Source: Nocardia transvalensis
GTDB taxonomy: Bacteria; Actinomycetota; Actinomycetes; Mycobacteriales; Mycobacteriaceae
Direction of reading: 5' to 3'
Assembly: GCF_015477765.1 (NCBI RefSeq)
Contig: NZ_JADLQQ010000002.1
Coordinates: 496,001-560,000 of the forward strand
DNA: 64,000 nt
Program-made: the position numbers and the translations under genes
Shown here: positions 30,331-38,492 of the stretch, piece after piece
How positions within the stretch are numbered: position 1 is the stretch's first letter
How the letters are laid out: each line of letters begins with the position of its first letter
The notes under the pieces: generated by a model
The model's input: the letters and a program-made list of their open reading frames with translations, nothing else
Database searches by the model: none
What the model was told of the DNA's origin: nothing

Positions 30331-32138
30331 GTGGTGGTGGCTCCTACGCGAGTCGAATCGGTTTCAGCCAGTATGCCTTCACGGTCGGCCTCGGCCAGTT
30401 CCTCGGCCTCGTCGACCACGTATTTTCCGCCCGCGTACCAGGAGGCGACGGCACCGATCAGCATCATGGCCGCCGCGGCGAGGAACACCACCACCAGACC
30501 GGAGTGGAACGGCCCGGAGATCAGGTGCGGGAAGAACTCCTGCCCGGTGAGCACGTCGGCGTGCACGCCCGGCTCGTCGAGGGTGCCGCGGGGTCCGAGC
30601 AACTCCTGGAACGGGTTGTAGCCGAGGAAGGTGGCGAACAGGCTGCCCACCGGCGGCATATCGGCGATCTGCCCGGCCACCTCGGCCGACACCCCCTGTT
30701 CGCGCAGTCCGGAGTTCATCGCGCCCGGCAGGGTGCCCGACAGCCCGACGATCATCAGCGAGAAGAACAGGCCGATCGACAGCGCCATCCCGCCGTTCAT
30801 CAGGGTGGCGCGCATACCCGAGGCGACACCGCGCTGCGAGGCCGGCACCGCGGACATGATCTCGGCGGTGTTGGGCGAGGTGAAGATGCCGGTGCCCAGG
30901 CCGTTGAGCAGAATGATCAGCGCGAACAGCCAGTAGTTGAAATCGACGGGCAGCACGACCAGCAGGACGAAGGTGACCGCGGCCAGCGCCAGGCCACCGG
31001 TGGCGAACGGGCGGGGGCCGTAGCGGTCGCTCAACCATCCCGAAATGGGTCCGGCCACAAGGAATCCCACGGTCAGCGGCAGCATGTAGATACCGGCCCA
31101 CAGCGGGGTCGATTCGAAGTCGTAGCCGTGCAGCGGCAGCCAGATGCCCTGCAGCCAGATGATCAGCATGAACTGCATGCCGCCCCGACCGACCGAGGCC
31201 ATCAGACCGGCGAGGTTGCCCAGCCCGAACGCCCGATTGCGCAGCAGCGACATGTGGAACATCGGCTGGCGCACCTTGGTCTCGAGGTAGCAGAAGGCCG
31301 CCAGCAGCACGATGCCGCCGATGACGGCGGCCAGCACCCACGGATTGGTCCAGCCGGTCTTCGAATCCCCGTGCGGCTGAATGCCGTAGGTGATCCCGGT
31401 GAGCAGCGCGGTCAGGCCGAGGGCGAAGGTGATGGTGCCGGGCAGGTCGAGCGAACCGGGGCTGCGGGTGCCGAAGTCGCGCAGCGACCGGTAGGACCAC
31501 ACGGTGCCGAGGATGCCGAACGGCACGCTCACCCAGAAGACGGCCTTCCAGTCCCATTCGGCGAGCAGACCGCCGACGAGCAGGCCGAGGAACGAACCGG
31601 CCACGGCCGCAACCTGATTGATGCCCAGCGCCACACCGCGCTGATTGGCGGGGAAGGCGTCGGTGAGGATGGCCGCGGAGTTGGCCATGAGCATCGCGCC
31701 GCCGACACCCTGGACCACGCGCCAGACGATCAGCCACAGCGCGCCGCCGCCGTGTGAGAGCGGGTCCAGCGACAGCGCGATCGCCGACAGCGTGAAGACC
31801 ACGAAGCCGAGGTTGTAGATGCGCACCCGCCCGTACATGTCACCGAGGCGGCCGAACAGCACCACCAGCACCGCGGAGGTGAGCAGGAATCCCATCAGCA
31901 GCCACAGCAGGTAGCTGACATTGCCGGGGGAGAGCGGGTTCAGGTCGATGCCGCGAAAGATCGCCGGCAGCGAGATGATCACGATCGAGGAGTTGATGGT
32001 GACCATCAACATGCCGAGCGTGGTGTTCGACAGGGCCACCCACTTGTAGCGGGGGTGGTCGCGGTCGACGCGCAGTCGGCGGCGAATCGTCTGGACATCG
32101 CCGACGTCGAGGTCGCCGGGGGAAGGTTCCGAAGGCAA
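30327..32138 (-). CDS. MFS multidrug-efflux-type transporter, DHA2 (14-helix) family
   Basis: About 603 residues with around 14 membrane helices. Helix 1 carries MVTINSSIVIISLPAIF, the DHA2 variant of motif D1, and the motif-A loop is FGRLGDMYGRVRIY. The motif-C-like region is GSFLGLLVGGLLAEWDWKAVF. An extracytoplasmic loop near residues 500-560 is long. The TTG at 32138 is chosen for its AGGGAG ribosome site. It is co-transcribed with the MarR gene that follows. Substrate unknown. Confidence 0.92.
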   Translation of the reverse strand: MPSEPSPGDLDVGDVQTIRRRLRVDRDHPRYKWVALSNTTLGMLMVTINSSIVIISLPAIFRGIDLNPLSPGNVSYLLWLLMGFLLTSAVLVVLFGRLGDMYGRVRIYNLGFVVFTLSAIALSLDPLSHGGGALWLIVWRVVQGVGGAMLMANSAAILTDAFPANQRGVALGINQVAAVAGSFLGLLVGGLLAEWDWKAVFWVSVPFGILGTVWSYRSLRDFGTRSPGSLDLPGTITFALGLTALLTGITYGIQPHGDSKTGWTNPWVLAAVIGGIVLLAAFCYLETKVRQPMFHMSLLRNRAFGLGNLAGLMASVGRGGMQFMLIIWLQGIWLPLHGYDFESTPLWAGIYMLPLTVGFLVAGPISGWLSDRYGPRPFATGGLALAAVTFVLLVVLPVDFNYWLFALIILLNGLGTGIFTSPNTAEIMSAVPASQRGVASGMRATLMNGGMALSIGLFFSLMIVGLSGTLPGAMNSGLREQGVSAEVAGQIADMPPVGSLFATFLGYNPFQELLGPRGTLDEPGVHADVLTGQEFFPHLISGPFHSGLVVVFLAAAAMMLIGAVASWYAGGKYVVDEAEELAEADREGILAETDSTRVGATTT

Positions 32139-32183
32139 GAGCGTCTCCCTGAGCAAAGCAAGCGGACAGGCCTCTACCCAATA

Positions 32184-32203
32184 TAGTTGCCTGACGCTAA
32201 CTA
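32184..32203. promoter_or_regulatory. Probable MarR operator
   Basis: TAGTTGCCTGACGCTAACTA: half-sites TAGTT and (T)AACTA in inverted orientation, 20 bp in all. It lies 46 bp upstream of the MFS start codon and 112 bp from the divergent XRE gene. The size and AT-rich half-sites fit MarR-family operators. Confidence 0.6.
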
Positions 32204-32315
32204 AAGGAATGGAGGTTTGCGTCACAGCTGCCGCACCTCCCGGAACCCCTATCGCCGGGCCCGTTGTGCGGACAGCTCCCGACCAATCGGACACCCCCAC
32301 CTGGAAATTTCGGAC

Positions 32316-33326
32316 ATGCTGGACGCCATGCAGCGCGGGGAGGAGAGCGGTCCGGTCGCCTCGTCGGCGGACGGGCCTCAGCCGGATCGGGCCGATTCTC
32401 CCGCGGAGTACATCGCGGCGCTGCGCGCGTTGCGGACGTGGTCCGGGCTGACGTACCGGCAGCTGGCGGGGAAGGCCGAGGCGAGCGGAAATACGCTGCC
32501 GCCGAGCACGATTGCGACCACACTGGGGCGTGTCACGCTACCCCGGGAGCCGTTCGTCACCGTGTTCACCCGTGCCTGCGGACTCGACGACGACCAGGTG
32601 GCGCTGTGGCTTGCTGCCCGGCGGCGTATCGCCCTGGGCGGTGGATCGCAGAGCGCTACGCACGAGGCGGAAGAACCAACCCTCGAGACGCCGGAAGTTC
32701 GTCGAGAACGGCGCTCACCGCAGTGGTGCCACCCCGTCAGCCTGATCGCGGCCGTGGCCCTCGGCGTCGCCGGAACGTTGGGTGTGCAGGCCCTGCCGCC
32801 CCATGCCCACCGCCCGGCCGTCGCCGGCGCGGAACCGGTGGCGGGACTGCCGATTCTCGCCGTGGGCAGTTGGGCTCGAATTCGCCCCGCCCGCACCCCG
32901 GAGCTGTGCCTCACCGAAGGCCGGGACCGCACGCAGCGCTACCCGACCGCCATCGCGGTGCAGCGCCCCTGTACGCAGGCAGTGCTGCCACGCGTGTATC
33001 TCGAGCCCCTCGGCGAGCAGACAGTGCAGATCCAGTGGCATCACCCGGAATACGGCATCGGCTGTCTCACAGTCCTGCTCGACGGGCCCGGTCGAGACCT
33101 TCTCGAACCCCGCGATGACTGCGCCGACGACAATCCCACCCAGCGATTCCGGATCGATCCCGTCGGCCCACCGGCAGCGGCACACTTCCGCATCCGCCCG
33201 ACCGCCACTGCCCAGTGCCTGGCACTGCGGGACCACGACACCGCCGACGGCACGGAGATCGTGCAAGGCCGCTGTTCGGGCGACCGGGACCAGGAATTCT
33301 TGATCAACCTGGTCCCGCCCCCATAG
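32316..33326 (+). CDS. XRE-type regulator with membrane anchor and ricin-like lectin domain
   Basis: About 336 residues. Residues ~25-110 hold an XRE-like helix-turn-helix (YIAALRALRTWSGLTYRQLA ... LPPSTIATTLGRVTLP). Residues ~150-168 are a membrane helix (VSLIAAVALGVAGTLGVQAL). Residues ~190-336 resemble a beta-trefoil ricin-type lectin (paired Cys; QIQWHHPEYGIGCLTVLLDG; AQCLALRDHDTADGTEIVQG; QEFLI). A DNA-binding part joined to an outside lectin suggests a one-component cell-surface sensor. Start tentative (32316 or 32328). Confidence 0.7.
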   Translation: MLDAMQRGEESGPVASSADGPQPDRADSPAEYIAALRALRTWSGLTYRQLAGKAEASGNTLPPSTIATTLGRVTLPREPFVTVFTRACGLDDDQVALWLAARRRIALGGGSQSATHEAEEPTLETPEVRRERRSPQWCHPVSLIAAVALGVAGTLGVQALPPHAHRPAVAGAEPVAGLPILAVGSWARIRPARTPELCLTEGRDRTQRYPTAIAVQRPCTQAVLPRVYLEPLGEQTVQIQWHHPEYGIGCLTVLLDGPGRDLLEPRDDCADDNPTQRFRIDPVGPPAAAHFRIRPTATAQCLALRDHDTADGTEIVQGRCSGDRDQEFLINLVPPP

Positions 33327-33328
33327 CT

Positions 33329-34261
33329 CTATCGGACCGATTCGGCCCTTTCGACGACGGCGTCGCGGTAATGGGCCAGGTCGTGCAGCGTCTTGCGGTC
33401 GGCCTCGGGCATGGTCGTGACCAGTTCTCGCCGTGCGGCCAGCGCGGCGGAGGGGAGGCGTGCGTGGGACGCGCACTCGCCATCGGCAATCGCTGTCGCA
33501 ATTTCTCGCTGCCGGAACTCTTCTGTCGCTGTGGTGATTTCGGACTTCAGGGCTTGCCAGGCTTGCTCCGGTGTCTGATATCGGTAGCCCCGGGTCGCCA
33601 TACATATCTGCCAGGTGGTGAGCGCGGCGCCGTAGCCGGGTGTGGTGCGGAGTTGGGTGGCCATTCGGTTGTAGAAATATTCGGGGATGTAGGTGAGGTG
33701 TGCCCAGCGCGTGATGTCGCCGGCGAGTTGGGTTCGGCTGTCGGCCTGACATCCTTGCTCCGGGATCGTGACCTGGCTGCCATCGGGGAGGTCGATCGTG
33801 CGTTCACTGTCGGGCGGTCCGAAAAGGGCGGTGCGGAATCGGTTTTGCTGCTCGGGCGACAGGGTGTCCACGTAGGCGTCCGCGGCCGGCGGCGGCTGAT
33901 CGTCGCCGGAAATCGGGGCCTCGGCGAGGCCGTAGCCGTGGGATCTGCGGCCGGGAAGGTCGATGATAGCGTCGTCATCGGCCGGTGGCGGTGGTGGCGT
34001 CGGCCCGATCGGGTAATCGAATCCCTGTGCGGCAAGGCAGCGTTGGTTCAAGCGTTCGATGGCGGAATCCAGAATTCGCTGTGTGGTCGACCAGGTTCCG
34101 GAGAAGGTGACCAGATCGACCGCTGAGGAACCGAGGGTGCCCGAGAACGGTGGTGGCGGGGGCAACGGGTCCGGCGGCGGGGTGACACCGCACGCAGACA
34201 GCCCCGCGACCAAGAAAATGAGTGGTAAGAACCGCGCAAATTTCGAACGCGTCGATGGCAT
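33329..34261 (-). CDS. Putative secreted lipoprotein of unknown function
   Basis: A 310-residue protein with a lipoprotein signal (FLPLIFLVAGLSACG, Cys near residue 22), followed by a Pro-rich segment. The start has a GGAGGTGAT ribosome site. The rest is helical and hydrophilic, with Cys pairs (RCLAAQGF, EQGCQAD, WQICMATRGY, DGECASH) that may form disulfides. Similar cell-surface lipoproteins of this layout are common in Nocardiaceae, but I cannot name the family. The stop is two bases from the convergent XRE-lectin gene stop. Confidence 0.65.
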   Translation of the reverse strand: MPSTRSKFARFLPLIFLVAGLSACGVTPPPDPLPPPPPFSGTLGSSAVDLVTFSGTWSTTQRILDSAIERLNQRCLAAQGFDYPIGPTPPPPPADDDAIIDLPGRRSHGYGLAEAPISGDDQPPPAADAYVDTLSPEQQNRFRTALFGPPDSERTIDLPDGSQVTIPEQGCQADSRTQLAGDITRWAHLTYIPEYFYNRMATQLRTTPGYGAALTTWQICMATRGYRYQTPEQAWQALKSEITTATEEFRQREIATAIADGECASHARLPSAALAARRELVTTMPEADRKTLHDLAHYRDAVVERAESVR

Positions 34262-34332
34262 CAGTATCACCTCCGATAGCCGGGTAGCCGGCGGGAAAAC
34301 CGACCCGCCGACTACCCGGACCGCGAATCCGA

Positions 34333-34803
34333 CTACGGATTGCACCACTTGTTGGAGCTGATGTTGTTCGCGAAGCCGTCGCTCACCCACCTGCTGATGT
34401 TGGGCACACCGTCGCCTCTGCCCAAACTGTGCCTGATGCCCGTGTACCTGTACCCGCTGTACATGTACACCGTGCATTGACGACCGCTGTTCTTGATCGA
34501 CTGAATGCAGTTGTCCCAGGTTCCGGAACTACATGCCGACTGACGGAATGCCCTGAAGTCCGGGTTGTCGCCTGCCACCTTTCCGCGAGGTCCTTGGTAG
34601 TTGTTGTAGGGCCAGAAACAGAAATAGGTCGAGGGGCACGACGAGTCGGGTGCGCTTGCTCCTGCGTCTACGTCCTGGCCGGGGGTCACCTCCGCGCTGG
34701 GGGCCGGCTCCCCGGGGGCTGGTTCGGGGGCCGCCTGCGCGGCGGGGGCCAGTACCGCGAATAGCGATAACACTCCGGCTGCCACAGCGATTCTCATCTT
34801 CAT
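34333..34803 (-). CDS. Secreted peptidase-inhibitor family I36 protein
   Basis: A 156-residue preprotein with a Sec signal (MRIAVAAGVLSLFAVLAPAAQA, split here: n-region MKMR, cleavage after AQA). An acidic/Pro-rich propeptide-like stretch follows, then a Cys-rich core of about 85 residues (STYFCFWPYNNYQGPRGKVA; CSSGTWDNCIQSIKNSGRQC; SNKWCNP). The core matches the I36 family (Streptomyces metalloproteinase inhibitor-like, crystallin-like fold). The ATG at 34803 has an AAGGAG site. Probably an extracellular inhibitor or structural protein. Confidence 0.75.
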   Translation of the reverse strand: MKMRIAVAAGVLSLFAVLAPAAQAAPEPAPGEPAPSAEVTPGQDVDAGASAPDSSCPSTYFCFWPYNNYQGPRGKVAGDNPDFRAFRQSACSSGTWDNCIQSIKNSGRQCTVYMYSGYRYTGIRHSLGRGDGVPNISRWVSDGFANNISSNKWCNP

Positions 34804-34889
34804 TTCTCTCTCCTTCGTCGGCCGGTTTTCCTGCCCAGCGTGTTTTCGAGATTCGTGCAAGCCTGTGGATCAGGGCAATGCCCGGTGAC

Positions 34890-34929
34890 GTTCGGATGTG
34901 TTCGGAACAATTCGGGAACGTTCGCGAAC
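34890..34929. repeat. Four tandem 10-bp GTTCG-type units
   Basis: Four consecutive 10-base units: GTTCGGATGT, GTTCGGAACA, ATTCGGGAAC, GTTCGCGAAC. The 10-bp period puts every copy on one face of the helix. The last unit is itself a perfect palindrome. The array sits in the divergent promoter region between the I36 gene and the LLM oxidoreductase, so cooperative protein binding is plausible. Confidence 0.7.
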
Positions 34930-35025
34930 ACCCTCGATCGCTGGTCACGAAGTCTCAGTCCCTGTGCCGGCCTTCGGCCTGCCCCGATCGGGAATGCGGA
35001 GCGCGAGGCGCATGTTGTCTGCGGC

Positions 35026-35946
35026 ATGCGCTTCGCGATCTCGATTCCGCAGTTCTATGCCGACGGCGAGTTCGACCCGGAGGGGTTCCGCGCCCATGTG
35101 CGCCGCATCGAGGAGCTGGGCTTCGATAGCGGCTGGACGCAGGAGCAGGTGCTGGCCGTGAAGGAGTTCTCACATCTGGGTGCGATCGAGACGATGACCT
35201 ATGCCGCCGCGGTGACCGAGCGATTGCGGCTGGGCTGTTCGGTGTTCGTGACGCCGCTGCACAATCCGGTGCACCTGGCGCACTCGCTGGCCTCCCTCGA
35301 CCAGCTCTCCCGCGGGCGCCTGGAGGTGGGTGTCGGCAGCGGGGGCCGCGATCGCCCGTTCGCCGCCTTCGGCGTGGATCCCGAGGGCCTGATCTCGCGG
35401 TTCACCGAGGGGCTGGAGATCATGCGGGCGCTGTGGTCGCAGCCGAGCGTGACGTTCGAGGGCCGCTTCTGGCAGCTGAAGGACGCCAAGTTGAAGCCCG
35501 GCGCATTCCAGAAGCCCGGCCCCCCGATCTGGTTCGGCGGGGCCCACCCCAAGGCCCTGCGCCGCGCGGCCCGCCTGGCCGACGGCTTCTTCGGCGCCGG
35601 TGCGAGCACCACCGCCGCCTTCGCCGACCAGGTCCGCACCCTGCGCACCGAACTGGCATCCGCTCACCGCGACCCCACCACATTCGCCATCGCCAAACGC
35701 GTCTACATCGCCATCGACGACGGAAACCCCGACCGCGCCCGCGAACGCATATCCACCGCCCTCGAAAATCTCTACGGCACCCCAACTTTGGCCTCCGTCG
35801 CCGTCGCAGGCACCACCACCGACTGCATCCGCGGCATCCAGGACGTCGCCGACGCGGGTGCGGAATTGATCCTGTTCACCCCGCTCCACGACGAGGCCGA
35901 CCACATGGAACACATTGCCGCCGAGGTCATTCCGCAGCTGCGGTAA
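35026..35946 (+). CDS. LLM-class (F420-dependent-type) oxidoreductase
   Basis: A 306-residue luciferase-like TIM-barrel protein. Landmarks are MRFAISIPQFYADGEFDPEG at the N-terminus, LGCSVFVTPLHNPVHLA, the GRLEVGVGSGG loop near residue 100 that binds the cofactor phosphate, and PPIWFGGAHPKALRRAARLA. Actinobacterial members mostly use F420, so hydride transfer with F420 is likely but not proved by sequence. The substrate is unknown. The start is placed at 35026, where conservation begins. Confidence 0.85.
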   Translation: MRFAISIPQFYADGEFDPEGFRAHVRRIEELGFDSGWTQEQVLAVKEFSHLGAIETMTYAAAVTERLRLGCSVFVTPLHNPVHLAHSLASLDQLSRGRLEVGVGSGGRDRPFAAFGVDPEGLISRFTEGLEIMRALWSQPSVTFEGRFWQLKDAKLKPGAFQKPGPPIWFGGAHPKALRRAARLADGFFGAGASTTAAFADQVRTLRTELASAHRDPTTFAIAKRVYIAIDDGNPDRARERISTALENLYGTPTLASVAVAGTTTDCIRGIQDVADAGAELILFTPLHDEADHMEHIAAEVIPQLR

Positions 35947-36072
35947 GGTCGCGCCGCTGCGACACCGGGGACTCGGGTTACGTTTGTCCGCTTTGTGCGC
36001 AAAATGGTTCTCTCGCATCCGGTTCGGATAGGGTTCATCCCCGATCTTGGTGCGAGGAGACGGGAGTACGGA

Positions 36073-36870
36073 GTGACGCACGTGGGGGAGTCCCAGCAGG
36101 GTTCGCCGACCTCGGCCGCCATCGGGGCCGCGGCGGCACAGGCCGGTCTCGGCCGACACCAGGCGTGCTATCCGGGGGCCGTTCCGCGGTGGGGGACTAC
36201 GCAAAACTTCTTCCTCGTCCTCTGGTTCGCATTGGCCTGCTGGGGGTTCGCGGCTGGCAACCTCGACTACGCGGCATTTCCCGCTCTGTTCTTCGTCTTC
36301 ATGGTCGGCGGTTTCGTTCGAGCGCGCATCATGGCCGTACGGCGTCGTGATATGCGGCTGGACTTGTACGAGGCCGGGTTGACCGTCACGCTGCAGGGGC
36401 AGGTGCGCGTGGTCCGTTTCGACTCGACTGAGGTACTCCAGAACCTGATTCGCCACTACCGCAACGGTATCGCCACCGGCACCTCATACGAGTACACGGT
36501 TACCGACCTGAGCGGGCAGCCGATGAAACTGACCCACAAGCTGTTCGTGAACGCTCCGGCATGGGGTGAGGCCATCCAGACGGCGGTCACCCGAGCCCAG
36601 CTCCCGCGTGCGCATGCCGCTCTCACGGCGGGCTCCCGTCTCCAATTCGGCGACATCTGGATGACCGCGCACGAAATCGGATCAGGCAACGATGCGGTCC
36701 CCTGGCGGGATGTGAGCAAGGCGGATGCCGCTCGGGGAAGGTTTGGGGTCGAGGTCGCCGGCCGGTTTCTTCCGGTGATAGCGAGAAAGGTCAGCGACAT
36801 CCCCAACTACTTCGTCTTCATCTCCTTGGCCGACCACCTTCGGGCATCGCACCGGCCGCCTCAGCACTGA
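36073..36870 (+). CDS. Membrane protein with DUF6585-like domain
   Basis: About 265 residues. Two adjacent hydrophobic helices lie near residues 46-62 and 66-82 (FFLVLWFALACWGFAAG; AFPALFFVFMVGGFV). A soluble domain follows with MRLDLYEAGLTVTLQGQVRV and a strand-rich fold ending in ISLADHLRASHR. The pattern resembles the DUF6585 (PH-like) family. I choose the GTG at 36073, with GGGAG at 7 bases; an in-frame ATG at 35995 would add 26 residues. Function unknown. Confidence 0.6.
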   Translation: MTHVGESQQGSPTSAAIGAAAAQAGLGRHQACYPGAVPRWGTTQNFFLVLWFALACWGFAAGNLDYAAFPALFFVFMVGGFVRARIMAVRRRDMRLDLYEAGLTVTLQGQVRVVRFDSTEVLQNLIRHYRNGIATGTSYEYTVTDLSGQPMKLTHKLFVNAPAWGEAIQTAVTRAQLPRAHAALTAGSRLQFGDIWMTAHEIGSGNDAVPWRDVSKADAARGRFGVEVAGRFLPVIARKVSDIPNYFVFISLADHLRASHRPPQH

Positions 36871-36879
36871 CGCGAGAGG

Positions 36880-38478
36880 TCACTTCGGGCAGTCGGGGAA
36901 GGGGTCGCCCGGGCGGATGGTCATGGCGGTGACATCGTCGGCGCGGTCGGTGGGGTTGGGGCGCAGTGGGCACAGGCGGACGACGGCGGGGTCCGGCCCG
37001 GTACGGTTGCCGCTGTTGTCGAAGGTGATCGGGCCGCCTGCGCCGACCACCGCCTGGTCGGGTGAGGTGAAGCCGCTGATCACGGTGTTGATGTCGGCGC
37101 GGGCCACCGATTTGCCCTGCGGCATGCTGTGCAGGGCCGTGGTGATCGTGGTGACCGAATCGAAGGCATTGATCGCCCAGCCGTCGTACGCGTGCCGGGG
37201 GTCGAAGCCCGCGGCGGCGAAAGCCTGTCGGTAGGTGTCGAATTGGGACGCACCGGCGCCGCTGCGTTCGGCGCCGGAGACCAGGCTCGTGAGCAGCCGC
37301 ACCCGACCGGACGTGAAGCTGGGGGAGCTGAGCGCCTTGACGCGCAGGTCCTCGAGCAGGGGATCGGATTCGGCGATCCGCAGCCGGTCACCGTCGGAGG
37401 TGCTGACCACCGTAATCGTCGTCGCCGCGCACTGGCCGTTACCGATCGCCTCGTCCAGGCTGTAGAGGAAACGACCGAGGTCGCGACCGCGGGCCAGGTA
37501 GGCGACGGTGACATCCTCGGCCGCGGCACACACCCGACGGGCGGTCTGGATGACCGTACTAGCCTCTGCCGCATCGAATTTCACCTCGGGCAGGTTCTCC
37601 CCGTACTGGCGTTGCATCAGTGGCAGCGCGGTACACGTGTAGGGGTCCGAACCGCCGGTCGGCACCATCACGAAATCCGGCCGCGCGGTCACCACCTGAC
37701 CGATCCGGCGGATCTGGCTGAAGACCCGGAACCCGACGCGGTAGTAGTAATCTCGCCCCACCCCGGCGCTGTATGTGTTGTCCGGATCGCAGCTGCGGAA
37801 ATCCGGGTGGTCGTCGCGGGAACCGGTCCGATCGAATCCTTCCGCCGTCACGATGTCCGACACCATCGGAACCTTGTGTGCGTCAAGGGTATTGATGACC
37901 GCAACGGTGTCCTCGGCGCTGAGTCCGACCCCGGCCACCGCCACCACGTCGTCGCGTTCGGCCATGGAACGGGCCACCGCCACGGGATCGCCGTTGCCGC
38001 CGTAATCGCCCAGCTGGCCCACCACCAGCCGCACCGGATGCAGGCATCCGGTGCCGTTGGCCAGGCGCTGCCCGACGGCCATCCCCTCGAGTTCGGGAAC
38101 GGCGCGAGAACCGGCGAACCGGTCGGTCATCGTCAGCAGCACTCCGACCGTGACCGGCGTGCCCTGACAGGATTCACTCGCGGAGCGATTCTGCTGATCG
38201 ATGACCCGCATCACCGGGGTGAACTCGTCGATCCCGAAGGCGTAGGGCCCCTCGCTCAATCCCACGCACCGCGCGCCCGCCTGCCACGCGGCGGTGCTCG
38301 GACGCCAGCCGTCGTTGCAGGTCACCCAGTGGTGAATGGTCTTCCGTTCGGCGACACCCACGGCGAGCACCGCCACCAGCACCACGACCAGCCCCAGCGG
38401 CACCCAGTCGGTCCACGGGTGCGGAAACGGCCGGTTCGGGTCGGGCACGATGCGGCGCACCCATCGTCGCAGGCTCAT
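36880..38478 (-). CDS. Membrane-anchored periplasmic-binding-type (ANF receptor-like) protein
   Basis: A 532-residue protein with one membrane helix at about residues 26-43 and a large exterior domain. The domain has the pattern of type I periplasmic-binding proteins such as branched-chain amino-acid binders (VTVGVLLTMTDRFAGSRAVP; AVAGVGLSAEDTVAVINTLD, where one binding fold is read; DYYYRVGFRVFSQIRRIGQV; RHAYDGWAINAFDSV). No permease or ABC ATPase genes are next to it, so it is more likely a receptor than a transport component. It lies 14 bp downstream of the P-loop NTPase gene and is surely co-transcribed with it. Confidence 0.8.
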   Translation of the reverse strand: MSLRRWVRRIVPDPNRPFPHPWTDWVPLGLVVVLVAVLAVGVAERKTIHHWVTCNDGWRPSTAAWQAGARCVGLSEGPYAFGIDEFTPVMRVIDQQNRSASESCQGTPVTVGVLLTMTDRFAGSRAVPELEGMAVGQRLANGTGCLHPVRLVVGQLGDYGGNGDPVAVARSMAERDDVVAVAGVGLSAEDTVAVINTLDAHKVPMVSDIVTAEGFDRTGSRDDHPDFRSCDPDNTYSAGVGRDYYYRVGFRVFSQIRRIGQVVTARPDFVMVPTGGSDPYTCTALPLMQRQYGENLPEVKFDAAEASTVIQTARRVCAAAEDVTVAYLARGRDLGRFLYSLDEAIGNGQCAATTITVVSTSDGDRLRIAESDPLLEDLRVKALSSPSFTSGRVRLLTSLVSGAERSGAGASQFDTYRQAFAAAGFDPRHAYDGWAINAFDSVTTITTALHSMPQGKSVARADINTVISGFTSPDQAVVGAGGPITFDNSGNRTGPDPAVVRLCPLRPNPTDRADDVTAMTIRPGDPFPDCPK

Positions 38479-38492
38479 CGGCGCGGTCCTTT

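Noticed and set aside
34920..34929. GTTCGCGAAC as a LexA box
   Set aside because: The spacing is wrong: SOS boxes have GAAC-N4-GTTC, and here the half-sites are in the opposite order. It belongs to the 10-bp tandem array.
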